From Neobacillus sp. FSL H8-0543 (GTDB lineage: Bacteria > Bacillota > Bacilli > Bacillales > Cytobacillaceae), in the NCBI RefSeq assembly GCF_038592905.1, contig NZ_CP151943.1:4476501-4540500 (forward strand): a stretch of DNA of 64,000 nt, read 5' to 3'. The translations under genes were made by a program, and so were the position numbers. This document shows positions 43,849 through 53,293 of the stretch, piece after piece. The notes beneath the pieces were generated by a model. The model had not been told where the DNA came from, did no database searches, and saw nothing but the letters and a program-made list of their open reading frames with translations. Position 1 is the stretch's first letter, and every line of letters starts with the position of its first letter.

Positions 43849-44931
43849 ATGAATAGTAAAAATCTCGAAAAATGGATGAAGAAAATTCAGGTTCGTAATA
43901 TGGTTAACGCTGACGTGGAAGTGATCAATAAATCACCGTTAGTCATGATGGGCAAGGGGCGCCAAGGTGCAGTTTTTCAAATGTCAGACGATATTTGTGT
44001 GAAGGTATTTGGAAATACCGAAGATTGTGAACGCGAATACTATGCCTTATCTCTTGGGCAACATACCAATCTATTTCCAAAGCTTTATGGAAAAGGAACA
44101 CTCTATATTGCAATGGAAATTATCAAAGGCGTAGATTTGCGGGAATACTTGCAATCCCAGCCGCTAACCCGAACACTTTCAGCAAAATTGATTGAAATGC
44201 TGATTACGTTTAAAGCAATTGGCTATGAACGGATTGATCACCATAAGCGGCAAGTTTATTTACAGCCTGATGGCAGCTTGAAGGTAATTGATGTAGCACG
44301 AACAGTTTGGAGAGACCGTGTTTATCCATATCCTCGGAAACTATTAACTTCGTTAGGAGAAGAAAATAAAGCAATATTTTTATCACATGTGAAAGAAATG
44401 GCACCGGCTGTCTATCAGGAATGGCTCCATTACATTCGCATGGAGGAAATATCCCGCCAAATTACCGAAATCCTTATGTCGCAATCAAGTGAGAGCGAGA
44501 AAATTAACTCGAAAAACAAAATCCTATTGACAACAAATGATGAGAAAAATTATGCAGTTATGCTTGAAGGACTGGTTCACAAGGTATTCAAAGAAGAATG
44601 GGTCAAATTAATGCTTGCCCGCGGCGCTGACTTGGATACGATTATGACAAAAATAGATGAATATTGGGATAAGCGTGAACTCGGTGCAACTGGGAACTCA
44701 GTTGAACGTGAAAGCAGGTATAAAGGAGATAGACTCTCCAGTGGCGATCGTATCCATGATAAAGGAAAACGCTTCGAAGGTGATCGAGAAAGACACCACC
44801 ATCACGGTAAACGCTACGAGGGTGAGAGAAATCCTGAACATGACCACAGAAAGGGGAAAAACAGGGATACAAATAAGAAACATGGTAACAAGGGCCATAA
44901 AAAAAATAACGGAAAACATCATCGGAAATAA
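43849..44931 (+). CDS. protein-kinase-like protein with a basic low-complexity tail
   Basis: A 360-residue protein. Residues about 30-150 show kinase landmarks: glycine loop GKGRQGAVF (35-43), lysine in CVKVF (52), a catalytic-loop-like RIDHHKRQ (Asp130) and IDVAR (Asp148) in place of DFG. The N-lobe lysine and both aspartates are kept, but the loop Lys and Asn are replaced (His, Gln). From about residue 275 the protein becomes a run of Arg, His, Lys, Asp and Gly (for example RHHHHGKRYEGER). The ATG follows AAGGAGGG. The run with the glycosyltransferase, GalU and sugar dehydrogenase suggests a role at a spore or cell-surface glycan. Confidence 0.7.
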   Translation: MNSKNLEKWMKKIQVRNMVNADVEVINKSPLVMMGKGRQGAVFQMSDDICVKVFGNTEDCEREYYALSLGQHTNLFPKLYGKGTLYIAMEIIKGVDLREYLQSQPLTRTLSAKLIEMLITFKAIGYERIDHHKRQVYLQPDGSLKVIDVARTVWRDRVYPYPRKLLTSLGEENKAIFLSHVKEMAPAVYQEWLHYIRMEEISRQITEILMSQSSESEKINSKNKILLTTNDEKNYAVMLEGLVHKVFKEEWVKLMLARGADLDTIMTKIDEYWDKRELGATGNSVERESRYKGDRLSSGDRIHDKGKRFEGDRERHHHHGKRYEGERNPEHDHRKGKNRDTNKKHGNKGHKKNNGKHHRK

Positions 44932-45002
44932 CCTTCATGTCTAAGGAAGTTAGATTGTAAATAAGAAGGGGAGGAGCCCGAATAAAACGAGGGGAAATTA
45001 AT

Positions 45003-46118
45003 ATGAAAGTACTTGTCATTTGGCGTCTGCTCACAGTTGGCGGCGTGAATGCCGGCTGGCGGAATCGCTCGATCTATTTTAAAAAACATGGAATTGATAC
45101 GGAATTTCTATATACGACAGATCATGGCGGGCTCCATATTATGCAAGATATTGCTCCCGTCTATTTAACAAAGGATGATCAGGAAATTATTGGGATTATT
45201 CGGGACAACCATTATGATGCCATCATTGTCGTTGACACCGGGAAGGCCTTTAAATGGCTTCAAAAAGCAAATTATCAGGGTCCGGTCATTGTCGAAGCAC
45301 GAACTCCTGAACTTATTAAGTTAAAACCCCATTTAAGAAACTTTAGAGGTATTGAACCAGAAACAATCATCGTTCCCTCTCAGTATCAAAAACGATTAGT
45401 GTCAATATTGACAGATGATATTCCGATTAACGTCATCTATAACGGTGTGGATACCTCTTTTTTTCATGCCTTACCGACAGATACCATCGATTTTGAAAAT
45501 GCTCCTATTTTGCCTAAAGATAAAAAAATTATCGGTTGGATTGGTCGTTTGGACAAACGAAAAAACTGGGAAATGTTAATGGAAGTAGCCAAAATAATCA
45601 AAAGCGAACGTGAGGATATTGAATTTTGGCTGATAGGCGGTGCTCAAAGTATACAGCGGGAAGAGTTTGCAGCCAAGTGGCTCGAGGAAGGGCTTACCGA
45701 CATTATTAAATGGTTTCCCTTCATCCCTTATCAGCAAATGCCGCATGTGTATGCAAAAATTCGTCATTCAGGAGGGTGTACACTAGCCACCACAAAAACG
45801 GAATCCTTCGGAAATACATTTATCGAGTCGATGGTATGTGGTGTACCTGTGGTTGCGTCAAAAATGATGCCAATTACTGAATTAGTCACGCACGGTGAGA
45901 CGGGGTTGCTTTTTCGCGGACAAAATGTGGAAGATGCCGTAAAGCAGTTGTACGGCATCTTGGACAACCCTGAATCCTTCCAACAGATGTCAAAGGCAGC
46001 AATCGAATGTGTACACGAAAAATTTGCTATTCAAAAAGTAGCGAGGGAATATATTGATTTATTGAAAAAAATAGGCGGAATGACGAAAGGTACAAAGGGT
46101 GAGGTGGACAGCCCATGA
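45003..46118 (+). CDS. glycosyltransferase family 4 protein
   Basis: A 371-residue GT-B type transferase. It has the N-terminal IWRLLTVGGVNAGWRNRSIY, the donor-domain IGWIGRLDKRKNWEMLME, and the motif ESFGNTFIESMVCGVPVVAS with E-x7-E. It would add a sugar from a UDP- or other nucleotide donor. The following gene starts inside its end (ATGA), and GalU and UDP-glucose dehydrogenase genes lie downstream. B. subtilis has a comparable ytcABC/ytdA set for spore polysaccharide. Confidence 0.88.
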   Translation: MKVLVIWRLLTVGGVNAGWRNRSIYFKKHGIDTEFLYTTDHGGLHIMQDIAPVYLTKDDQEIIGIIRDNHYDAIIVVDTGKAFKWLQKANYQGPVIVEARTPELIKLKPHLRNFRGIEPETIIVPSQYQKRLVSILTDDIPINVIYNGVDTSFFHALPTDTIDFENAPILPKDKKIIGWIGRLDKRKNWEMLMEVAKIIKSEREDIEFWLIGGAQSIQREEFAAKWLEEGLTDIIKWFPFIPYQQMPHVYAKIRHSGGCTLATTKTESFGNTFIESMVCGVPVVASKMMPITELVTHGETGLLFRGQNVEDAVKQLYGILDNPESFQQMSKAAIECVHEKFAIQKVAREYIDLLKKIGGMTKGTKGEVDSP

Positions 46119-46891
46119 TTAAACCCGTTGTATTCAAGAAAACACTGGAAGGGAAGTCAAACGCAAATCTAATTACTTTTAGCGATGGCAGAGATTATGT
46201 GGTGAAATTTTTTCAGCAAGGATTTGAAAAAACTCTGGCAAATGAGTGGGTTGCTTATTGCTTGGCGAGATACCTTGGGCTGCCTGTCCCTTACGCTAGA
46301 TTAGTGGAAATTCCTCAAGAGTTTTCATCAAAAGTTCCTGAACTCGCCCAAATGAGTGTTACGCAATATCAATTTGCGAGTGTTTATGTCCCAGATAGTT
46401 TTGATGGTCACCAAGTAACCTCTATAGGTAAAATGACTAACCATCATTCTTTAGCAGCCATTATTGTATTTGATTACTGGCTGAGTAATCGGGATCGAAC
46501 ACGCAAAAATATTCTTCTTCATGAAGAAGAACCTAACGGTTATCATTTGTGGATTATCGACCAAGCAGAAATATTCGGTTCTTATAACTGGAATCTTGCT
46601 GAAATAGAGAATCTGCCAGCTGAAATCATGAAAAGTGCCACGCATCAAATAATGGCAAGCTTTATTGAAGACGAGCAAGATTTTTTTGAACAAATAGAAA
46701 TTATTCAAACCCTGCCTATCCATTTATTAGAGGAGATTGTTGCACTCATCCCTGATGATTGGGAAGTTACAAGAGAGGAAAGAAAGGCGTTGGTCAGTGC
46801 ATTAGTGACACGTCGTAAAAAAATTCTTCCGGAGTTAATGCATAGATTTATCAAGAAAATCTATCGTCAGTTACAGGTAAAAGAAAAATGA
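46115..46891 (+). CDS. HipA-like kinase domain protein
   Basis: A 258-residue protein with the HipA_C-like landmarks: an ATP-lysine in DYVVKFFQQG, the pairs FANEWVAYCLAR (seen as LANEWVAYCLAR), SNRDRTRKN (the N-R-D catalytic motif, about residues 126-134) and WIIDQAE (metal-binding DxA). There is no HipB partner, so it is not a classical toxin pair. It is coupled to the glycosyltransferase gene and may phosphorylate a sugar or protein. A terminator follows. Confidence 0.78.
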   Translation: MIKPVVFKKTLEGKSNANLITFSDGRDYVVKFFQQGFEKTLANEWVAYCLARYLGLPVPYARLVEIPQEFSSKVPELAQMSVTQYQFASVYVPDSFDGHQVTSIGKMTNHHSLAAIIVFDYWLSNRDRTRKNILLHEEEPNGYHLWIIDQAEIFGSYNWNLAEIENLPAEIMKSATHQIMASFIEDEQDFFEQIEIIQTLPIHLLEEIVALIPDDWEVTREERKALVSALVTRRKKILPELMHRFIKKIYRQLQVKEK

Positions 46892-46922
46892 CTCCGTTAC
46901 CACTAAGGTAGTGGAGTTTTCA
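46890..46922 (+). terminator. terminator after the HipA-like gene
   Basis: ACTCC/GGAGT with an inner CCACT/AGTGG, then TTTTCATTT. The alternative pairings overlap. Confidence 0.55.
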
Positions 46923-47039
46923 TTTAACTATTCAACCTATTTTAGGAAAAGTAATATGACATTTACTAGGTTACTAACGTGACAGTAACTTGTCCCCTTG
47001 CATATAAAGGATAAAGGAGTAAAAGAAGGGAGGCAGCAT

Positions 47040-47945
47040 ATGAAAATCCGAAAGGCCATTATACCAGCAGCCGGTCTTGGAACACGATTTTTACCAGCAA
47101 CGAAAGCACAGCCAAAGGAAATGCTGCCGATTGTTGATAAACCAACGATACAATACATTGTCGAAGAAGCGGTGGCTTCGGGGATTGAGGAAATTATTAT
47201 CATCATCGGCAGAGGAAAAAGGTCTATTGAGGACCATTTTGATAAGTCCTATGAGCTTGAAGATACACTTTTTAAAAAAAATAAGCATGAATTGTTAGAG
47301 CAGGTGAAGAAAATATCCAACTTGGTGAATATCGTTTATGTCCGGCAAAAAGAACCGAAAGGTCTTGGACATGCCATTCTATGTGCAAAAAGTGTGATTG
47401 GCAATGAGCCATTTGCAGTGATGCTCGGAGACGACATCGTGATGTCTGACATCCCATGTCTAAAGCAAGTGATCGACGTATACGAGTATTATAATAGCTC
47501 TGTTGTAGCAGTTCAGGGAGTCCCAGAGGAAGATGTCAGTAAGTATGGAATTATCAAGCCAAAAGGTGCAATGCTCGAATCAAACCTCTTCCATATCGAT
47601 TCGTTAGTAGAGAAGCCTAGTAAAGAAGAGGCACCATCAAGATTTGCAATTATGGGCCGTTATGTCTTAAGCCCTGAGATTTTTGATATTTTAGCAAGGA
47701 TTCCTATTGGACAAGGTGATGAGCTACAGCTGACAGATGCCATCAATGAATTGAACAAGCAGCAGGCTGTTTTAGCTTATAACTTTGAGGGAAGACGCTA
47801 TGATATTGGCGATAAGATAGGTTTTATTAAGGCAACAATTGACTTTGCCTTACAGCGGGACGACATAAGTGAACAGGTTAAAGACTATTTAAAGGAAGTA
47901 CAAAAATCCGAAAACACTCAATTTTTTAAAAGAGAGATTGATTGA
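47040..47945 (+). CDS. galU: UTP-glucose-1-phosphate uridylyltransferase
   Basis: Makes UDP-glucose from UTP and glucose 1-phosphate in the cytoplasm. The 301-residue protein has [19 protein letters not shown] at the start, the lysine in SLVEKPS and [11 protein letters not shown] near the end. The ATG follows AAGGGAGG; a longer frame has no site. The UDP-glucose dehydrogenase gene begins one base after its stop, so the pair makes UDP-glucuronate for the glycosyltransferase upstream. A paralogue may exist elsewhere in the genome. Confidence 0.93.
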   Translation: MKIRKAIIPAAGLGTRFLPATKAQPKEMLPIVDKPTIQYIVEEAVASGIEEIIIIIGRGKRSIEDHFDKSYELEDTLFKKNKHELLEQVKKISNLVNIVYVRQKEPKGLGHAILCAKSVIGNEPFAVMLGDDIVMSDIPCLKQVIDVYEYYNSSVVAVQGVPEEDVSKYGIIKPKGAMLESNLFHIDSLVEKPSKEEAPSRFAIMGRYVLSPEIFDILARIPIGQGDELQLTDAINELNKQQAVLAYNFEGRRYDIGDKIGFIKATIDFALQRDDISEQVKDYLKEVQKSENTQFFKREID

Positions 47946-47946
47946 T

Positions 47947-49254
47947 ATGAAAATAGCTGTTTTAGGTACAGGCTATGTTGGACTATCAACTGGTGTTTGT
48001 TTATCAGAAATCGGGCACCGCGTCACATGCATTGATATAAATGAACAGAAAATACAGCAGTTAAATCAAGGGATATCCCCAATTTATGAACCAGGTCTTG
48101 AGAAACTGCTGGCTTCGAATATGGAAGCAGGAAGACTGAGATTTACAACCAGTCTTTCAGAGGGCATAACAGGGGCGGAGATTATAATCATTGCCGTAGG
48201 AACCCCACAAGCGGATGATGGAGCGGCTGATTTATCCTACCTAGAACAGGCCGCAAAGGATCTATCACCAAATTTGGTACAGGGTTCAATTGTTGTAATC
48301 AAGAGCACTGTGCCTGTTGGGACGAATGATTCAATTAAAAAATTGATTGAGAGTTATACAGGGTTTAAGATTCATATGATCTCTAACCCTGAATTCCTAA
48401 GACAAGGCTCAGCCATTCAGGATACGATGAAGGCAGATCGAATAATTATCGGTTCAGAAAATAAAGAAATGGCTGAAAAAGTGAAAGCGATGTATCGTCC
48501 CTTGGATGTTCCAGTTATTGTAACATCAACAAGAAGTGCAGAAATGATCAAGTATGCATCCAACGCCTTCTTGGCAACAAAGATAAGTTTTATCAATGAA
48601 ATAGCCAATTTAAGTGAAGCAGTCGGAGCCGATGTGGAAGACGTCGCAAAGGGGATGGGAATGGACAAAAGAATTGGTAAAGCTTTCTTGAAAGCCGGGA
48701 TTGGTTATGGAGGATCCTGTTTCCCTAAGGATGTTAAAGCGTTGCTTCATACAGCAGGTCAAATGGGAATGAATTTTGGGCTATTAAAAGAAACGATTGC
48801 GATTAATGAATTCCAGCGTGAACTGCTTTTAAAGAAAGCGGTAAAACGATTTGGAGATTTACAAGGTAAAAAAATTGCAATCCTAGGATTAGCCTTCAAG
48901 CCGGAAACGGACGATATGAGAGAAGCACCATCTATTAATCTTGCAATTGCATTATCGAAACTAGGAGCAGATACCGTCGCATATGACCCCGTAGCAACCG
49001 AGAACGCAAAGAAAATAATGGGTGATACCATCAAGTATGCAAATTCTATCGATGAAGCAATCACTGGTGCAGACGCGGTATTTCTTGTCACAGAATGGGA
49101 CATATTCAAAAAGCACAATCTCCTAGCCATCTTGGAGAAGATGAAACAGCCAATCATCTTTGACGGCAGAAACTGCCTTCAAGAAGAAAAAATAAAAGCC
49201 TGTAGGAAAATCGAATACTACCCCGTTGGAAAACCAGCGATTATTATTGGGTGA
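47947..49254 (+). CDS. UDP-glucose 6-dehydrogenase
   Basis: Oxidises UDP-glucose to UDP-glucuronate with two NAD. The 435-residue protein has the NAD motif GTGYVGLSTG, the catalytic cysteine in GYGGSCFPKD, the central EMIKYASNAFLATKISFINE region and the C-terminal UDP-binding domain. Relatives in B. subtilis are Ugd, TuaD and YtcA. The ATG follows AGAGAG. It closes the GalU pair. Confidence 0.94.
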   Translation: MKIAVLGTGYVGLSTGVCLSEIGHRVTCIDINEQKIQQLNQGISPIYEPGLEKLLASNMEAGRLRFTTSLSEGITGAEIIIIAVGTPQADDGAADLSYLEQAAKDLSPNLVQGSIVVIKSTVPVGTNDSIKKLIESYTGFKIHMISNPEFLRQGSAIQDTMKADRIIIGSENKEMAEKVKAMYRPLDVPVIVTSTRSAEMIKYASNAFLATKISFINEIANLSEAVGADVEDVAKGMGMDKRIGKAFLKAGIGYGGSCFPKDVKALLHTAGQMGMNFGLLKETIAINEFQRELLLKKAVKRFGDLQGKKIAILGLAFKPETDDMREAPSINLAIALSKLGADTVAYDPVATENAKKIMGDTIKYANSIDEAITGADAVFLVTEWDIFKKHNLLAILEKMKQPIIFDGRNCLQEEKIKACRKIEYYPVGKPAIIIG

Positions 49255-49332
49255 CGCTTTATTGGTGTCATTTATTGGTGACATTATTGGTGACAGGCAC
49301 CGCTCGTGTACAACTGTCCTCCTGGGGTGGAC
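49255..49332 (+). repeat. bipartite short repeat, copy C, with tandem lead-in
   Basis: Three degenerate copies of TTATTGGTGACA (from about 49259) run into GGTGACAGGCACC (49289-49301), then GTCCTCCTGGGGTGGAC (49316-49332). The two modules match copies A, B and D; the tandem lead-in is unique to this copy. It forms the space after the UDP-glucose dehydrogenase gene, where no ordinary terminator is seen. Confidence 0.75.
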
Positions 49333-49412
49333 AGTTGGATGCGCCCCCATTTATCGCGCCTCATTAAAGTGTTATAATCAAATCACTGAAGTTTGCAAAA
49401 GGATGTGTGTGT

Positions 49413-50210
49413 ATGATTATTGAGCATGAGTCGTTGGAGCAGAGTGGTTTGACTCGTTATATTCCTCCTAAGGGGGATTTCGAGGGATTTCGCGATGTGG
49501 AGCATTATAAGGAGAAGGTAAAGGAATGGGGACTTTCGTCTGCTAAGGAAGCGAAACGGGAATTTTTGTTTAAAGAACGAAACTACCAGCGTGTTGTAAC
49601 CATCAAAGGGTATGAAACTTACGGGAAAACGGAAGAGTTTAACACCCTTGTAATCGAATTTCAAGATGGAAACCTTAGTTGCATCCACCCTGCCTATTTA
49701 AAAGAAATGCAGCAATCAAGCTTTGGTAAAGAAAGTATGCTGGAGGTAACCGTGAAAGAACCGGTGAAACTTGAAACTCCTGACACTGAGGTAACCGTGA
49801 CAACCGACAGCAAGGAAACACAACCGACACCAAAAAAGGCAAAGACTACAAAACCGAAAAAAGAAAAGGAACCGAAAATTGAACTCCCTGCAGAAAAAGT
49901 GCACTTTACAGCAACTGTTAAACAGTTTGCGATGACGTACAATCCGTTTAACGAAGAGAACGATGAAGTAGTTATTCTTGAAAATGTTCAAATTGTCCAG
50001 GAACCACCGCTTGAGCTAGGATTCGCTTGGTGCAGCCATAGTAAGACATTGAAAAAATTTGAACTTGTAGCAGGGGATTTACTTGAATTCGATGGAAAAG
50101 TTGCAAAGAAAAAGCTGCCAAAAGGAAAAGATGTTCCAGAAGAATTCATCGTTGAGGTTCCAGTGCCATACAAAGTAAACAATCCTTCAAAAATTGCCAA
50201 GCAAAACTAG
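49413..50210 (+). CDS. hypothetical protein with charged linker
   Basis: A 265-residue soluble protein in three parts: an N-terminal domain (about 1-105, MIIEHESLEQSGLTRYIPPKG), a lysine/proline/threonine-rich linker (about 118-160) and a C-terminal beta-rich domain with ENVQIVQEPPLELGFAWCSHS. No family is recognised. AAAGGATG lies before the ATG. It is a single gene ended by a bidirectional hairpin. Confidence 0.7.
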   Translation: MIIEHESLEQSGLTRYIPPKGDFEGFRDVEHYKEKVKEWGLSSAKEAKREFLFKERNYQRVVTIKGYETYGKTEEFNTLVIEFQDGNLSCIHPAYLKEMQQSSFGKESMLEVTVKEPVKLETPDTEVTVTTDSKETQPTPKKAKTTKPKKEKEPKIELPAEKVHFTATVKQFAMTYNPFNEENDEVVILENVQIVQEPPLELGFAWCSHSKTLKKFELVAGDLLEFDGKVAKKKLPKGKDVPEEFIVEVPVPYKVNNPSKIAKQN

Positions 50211-50266
50211 AAATTTAGCTGCTTAGCTCACTTTAGAGATATGGGAAACATTAAAAAATTTGTAAA

Positions 50267-50295
50267 CAAAAAGACACTGCGCTAGTGTCTTTTTG
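50267..50295. terminator. bidirectional terminator
   Basis: CAAAAAGACACT and AGTGTCTTTTTG are perfect complements, between converging genes. Confidence 0.85.
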
Positions 50296-50297
50296 TA

Positions 50298-50426
50298 TTA
50301 ATCACTCTCATTTATACTTTCCTCATTGTTTTGTTCCTCAGACGGGTCACCATAAAGTTGATTAATCTCTTTAACCATTTCATCAATAAACTCATCAGAC
50401 AATAACGGATTCTTTTCTTTAGACAT
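50298..50426 (-). CDS. small acidic protein (42 residues), unknown
   Basis: Reads MSKEKNPLLSDEFIDEMVKEI and continues to ESINESD. It has GGAG eight bases before the ATG and the terminator directly after the stop, so it is a good small gene. It is rich in glutamate and asparagine, with an amphipathic helix around residues 9-25. No family is recognised. Confidence 0.65.
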   Translation of the reverse strand: MSKEKNPLLSDEFIDEMVKEINQLYGDPSEEQNNEESINESD

Positions 50427-50557
50427 GCTATTTCTCCATTCTTAAATGACATTTATTATGTAGTCTTATCGTCTAAAATAAAATCATACAAAATTTCCAA
50501 AATTTTTATTTACTTTTTTAAAACTCAGGAGTAAGATAATCAACAGTTTCAAATTTC

Positions 50558-50768
50558 TAAATCGCTTAAACCATATGGTGCGGGGGAACCGTTTTTGTGG
50601 ATGTTTTAATAATCCAAGGGGTGAATCCTTTTTAGCAGGTAGGGCTACTCAATGGTCCGAATCCGACAGCTAACCTCGTAAGCGTTAACTGAGAAGGAAG
50701 GTGGAGCTTGTCGACAAAAGGAATAATGTCTTCAAGTCTTTTTAACTATGACTTGTAGGCATTTTTTT
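50558..50768 (+). promoter_or_regulatory. ydaO/yuaA c-di-AMP riboswitch with terminator
   Basis: Conserved blocks of this class are present in order: ATCGCTTAAACC, GGTGCGGGGGAACC, AAGGGGTGAATCC, TAGGGCTAC, TCCGAATCCGACAGCTAACC and CGTAAGCG. The expression platform is a terminator at 50726-50768 (ATGTCTTCAAGTC with GACTTGTAGGCAT, then TTTTTT). Cyclic di-AMP, which rises when potassium is ample, would favour termination and so turn off the importer gene that follows. Confidence 0.93.
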
Positions 50769-50839
50769 GTTTAATTCGCTAGATATTAATGTCAAAACTG
50801 GGTAACAATACATTTTATAAGAAACTAGGCGGTGTACAC

Positions 50840-52666
50840 TTGGTATCATCAATAAAAAGATTTTTAATTGGAAGACCGTTAAAATCAACAGAATTAGGGG
50901 AGCAAAAGCTTAATAAAACAAAAGCCCTAGCCATCCTTTCTTCTGATGCATTATCATCCGTGGCATATGGTCCCGAGCAAATTCTAATTGTTCTCATTAC
51001 CGTAAGTACGGCAGCATTTTGGTATTCCCTGCCTATCGCAATCGGGGTTTTAATTCTATTAACAGCCCTAATTTTGTCTTATAGACAAATTATCTTTGCC
51101 TATCCACACGGCGGTGGAGCTTATGTGGTATCAAAGGAAAATCTTGGTGTGAATTACGGGCTCATTGCTGGTGGTTCATTACTTGTAGACTATATCCTAA
51201 CAGTTGCAGTAAGTGTGTCAGCGGGTACGGATGCGCTTACATCAGCCTTTCCTACCCTACATGAACATAATGTGATTATTGCGATTGTTTTTGTCCTATT
51301 TATTACAACCTTGAACCTAAGAGGTGTAACGGAGTCTGCTTCTATTTTAGCATACCCGGTTTATTTATTTGTTTTAGCTCTATTCGTATTAATTGGTGTG
51401 GGGATTTACAACATTTTTAGTGGGCATGCTCCAGCTAATTTACATTCTCCTGTCGGAACACCGATTGCAGGAATCTCATTATTTCTGCTACTAAAGGCAT
51501 TTGCATCAGGTAGTTCAGCTTTAACCGGTGTGGAGGCTATTTCTAACGCCATCCCAAATTTTAAAGACCCTGCCCCTAATAATGCTGCAAAAACATTAAT
51601 GGCGATGGGTGGTTTACTCGCATTATTATTTTCAGGAATTGTGTTTTTAGCCTATTATTATGGGATTACACCAAGTGAAACAGTAACGGTGGTCTCTCAA
51701 ATTGCTGAAGAAACTTTTGGGAGAAATTTTATGTATTTTTTCATTCAGGGGACAACAGCATTGATTTTAATTCTTGCTGCGAATACGGGTTATACGGCTT
51801 TTCCCTTACTGGCCGTTAATCTTGCCAACGATAAGTTTATCCCAAGGATGTTCAAGGTTAGAGGTGACCGTTTAGGGTATTCAAATGGAATTATCGTTCT
51901 TGGTTTGGCCTCAATCCTTTTGATTATCGTATTTAAAGGTCAAACAGAACACCTAATTCCGCTTTATGCTGTTGGTGTCTTCATACCATTTACCTTATCG
52001 CAATCGGGGATGATGCTAAAATGGATTCGTGAAAAGCCTAATGGATGGATATCAAAGTTTATAATAAATACGACAGGTGCTTTGATTAGCTTGATCGTCA
52101 CGATGATGTTCTTTTTAACTAAGTTCGCACAGGTATGGCCTGTTTTAGTGTTTTTACCAATCATCATCTTTGTGTTTTACCGAATTAAAAAACATTATGA
52201 GGCGGTAGGAGAACAGCTACGAATTATTGCTAATGAGCCTGCTTTACCAATTGAAGGCAATGTAATGATCGTACCTGTGGCAGGGATTACCCAGGTTGTT
52301 GAGAACTCGTTAAACTACGCCAAATCTTTGGGTTCTGATCAGATTTTAGCGGTTTATGTTTCATTTGACCGAGAAGATGAAAAGAAATTTGAAGAAAAGT
52401 GGAAAAAGTGGCAACCTGATGTAAGACTTGTTACCCTGCATTCCCATTACAGAAGTATTATGCACCCATTGGGTAAATTTGTTGATATTGTTCATCATAA
52501 AGCAAGTGAATCAAATTACCGGGTTACAGTAATCATACCACAATTTATTCCGAAAAAGGGCTGGCACAATATTCTTCATAATCAGTCAGGATTGCTCATT
52601 AAAGCATTTCTGCTGTACAGGAAAGATGTAATAATTACAACTGTACCATACCATTTTAAGAAATAG
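50840..52666 (+). CDS. kimA: KimA-type potassium importer (APC superfamily)
   Basis: High-affinity potassium uptake protein with about 12 membrane segments and a cytoplasmic C-terminal domain (from about 450). It opens SSIKRFLIGRPLKS and keeps SSDALSSVAYGPEQ and PHGGGAYVVSKENLG. I set the start at TTG with AGGCGGTG five bases upstream, giving 608 residues beside 607 in B. subtilis; an ATG 17 codons earlier has no binding site. It is controlled by the c-di-AMP riboswitch ahead and ended by its own terminator. Confidence 0.93.
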   Translation: MVSSIKRFLIGRPLKSTELGEQKLNKTKALAILSSDALSSVAYGPEQILIVLITVSTAAFWYSLPIAIGVLILLTALILSYRQIIFAYPHGGGAYVVSKENLGVNYGLIAGGSLLVDYILTVAVSVSAGTDALTSAFPTLHEHNVIIAIVFVLFITTLNLRGVTESASILAYPVYLFVLALFVLIGVGIYNIFSGHAPANLHSPVGTPIAGISLFLLLKAFASGSSALTGVEAISNAIPNFKDPAPNNAAKTLMAMGGLLALLFSGIVFLAYYYGITPSETVTVVSQIAEETFGRNFMYFFIQGTTALILILAANTGYTAFPLLAVNLANDKFIPRMFKVRGDRLGYSNGIIVLGLASILLIIVFKGQTEHLIPLYAVGVFIPFTLSQSGMMLKWIREKPNGWISKFIINTTGALISLIVTMMFFLTKFAQVWPVLVFLPIIIFVFYRIKKHYEAVGEQLRIIANEPALPIEGNVMIVPVAGITQVVENSLNYAKSLGSDQILAVYVSFDREDEKKFEEKWKKWQPDVRLVTLHSHYRSIMHPLGKFVDIVHHKASESNYRVTVIIPQFIPKKGWHNILHNQSGLLIKAFLLYRKDVIITTVPYHFKK

Positions 52667-52669
52667 GGG

Positions 52670-52700
52670 TGGCTCTACTATGTAGAGCCATTATTTTTTT
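52670..52700 (+). terminator. terminator of kimA
   Basis: TGGCTCTAC pairs with GTAGAGCCA over three bases, followed by TTATTTTTTT. Confidence 0.88.
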
Positions 52701-52711
52701 GAGGGCTTAAT

Positions 52712-53203
52712 CTAAGTGATTTTCATTACCTTTCCGAACGGTGCCTTTGGAACAAAATCAGTTGGCACCAGCCAGATTACCTCAAAGCCAACCTGCATTT
52801 CTTCTGGTAAAAATCCGGTTAAATCTGTGATGTAAAATAGGGTATCAATTGCTTCTTCCTCCGCCCATTCCATCACCAATGTATAGGAAGACTTACCGTG
52901 TGTGAAATATTTTATTTCGATTGAGTCCGTGATCGGGGTTGTAGTTCTAATTTTAAAATCTGCTTGCACCAATGTAGTATCAGGGCGAAGCTGTTGAAAG
53001 AACTTTACGACGCTTGCGATCAAGTCTACTTTTGTTTCTTTTGTTGATGTATCCACCACTAATGCCAGTTTTTTTCCTTCCCTATCCTGTACCCTTTTTA
53101 GAAGATCTTTGTGCCATCTCACTTGAACATTTCCCCTCTCGTTAATCAAGTCACAAAATTTATTATGCTCATTATGAGTGGGTGAATTCGAAGTTAATTT
53201 CAT
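52712..53203 (-). CDS. unknown protein, possibly a VWA-like (DUF2201) domain
   Basis: A 163-residue frame. The part ALVVDTSTKETKVDLIASVV resembles the start of a VWA-like domain (metal site DTS in place of DxSxS) and FYITDLTGFLPEEM resembles the later DGxGxxP segment of DUF2201 proteins. If so, it is only the C-terminal domain of the usual protein. The 5' start is not firm: the first ATG has no binding site, and a GTG about 26 codons later (at VRWHKDLL) follows GAGAGGGG. No neighbour explains it. Confidence 0.5.
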   Translation of the reverse strand: MKLTSNSPTHNEHNKFCDLINERGNVQVRWHKDLLKRVQDREGKKLALVVDTSTKETKVDLIASVVKFFQQLRPDTTLVQADFKIRTTTPITDSIEIKYFTHGKSSYTLVMEWAEEEAIDTLFYITDLTGFLPEEMQVGFEVIWLVPTDFVPKAPFGKVMKIT

Positions 53204-53293
53204 AGGGATTCTTTCCCAGAAAAAGAAGGTTTTTCATCACGTAAAAAGGTATACTTTAAGTGCGACTTTTTAAAAAAGATTGGGGACAATACT

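Noticed and set aside
46115..46891. HipA toxin of a HipBA toxin-antitoxin pair
   Set aside because: There is no HipB-like helix-turn-helix gene beside it, and its neighbours are glycan genes.
50789..50839. ATG start for kimA 17 codons upstream
   Set aside because: No ribosome binding site precedes it, and the TTG at 50840 has AGGCGGTG at good spacing and gives the usual length.
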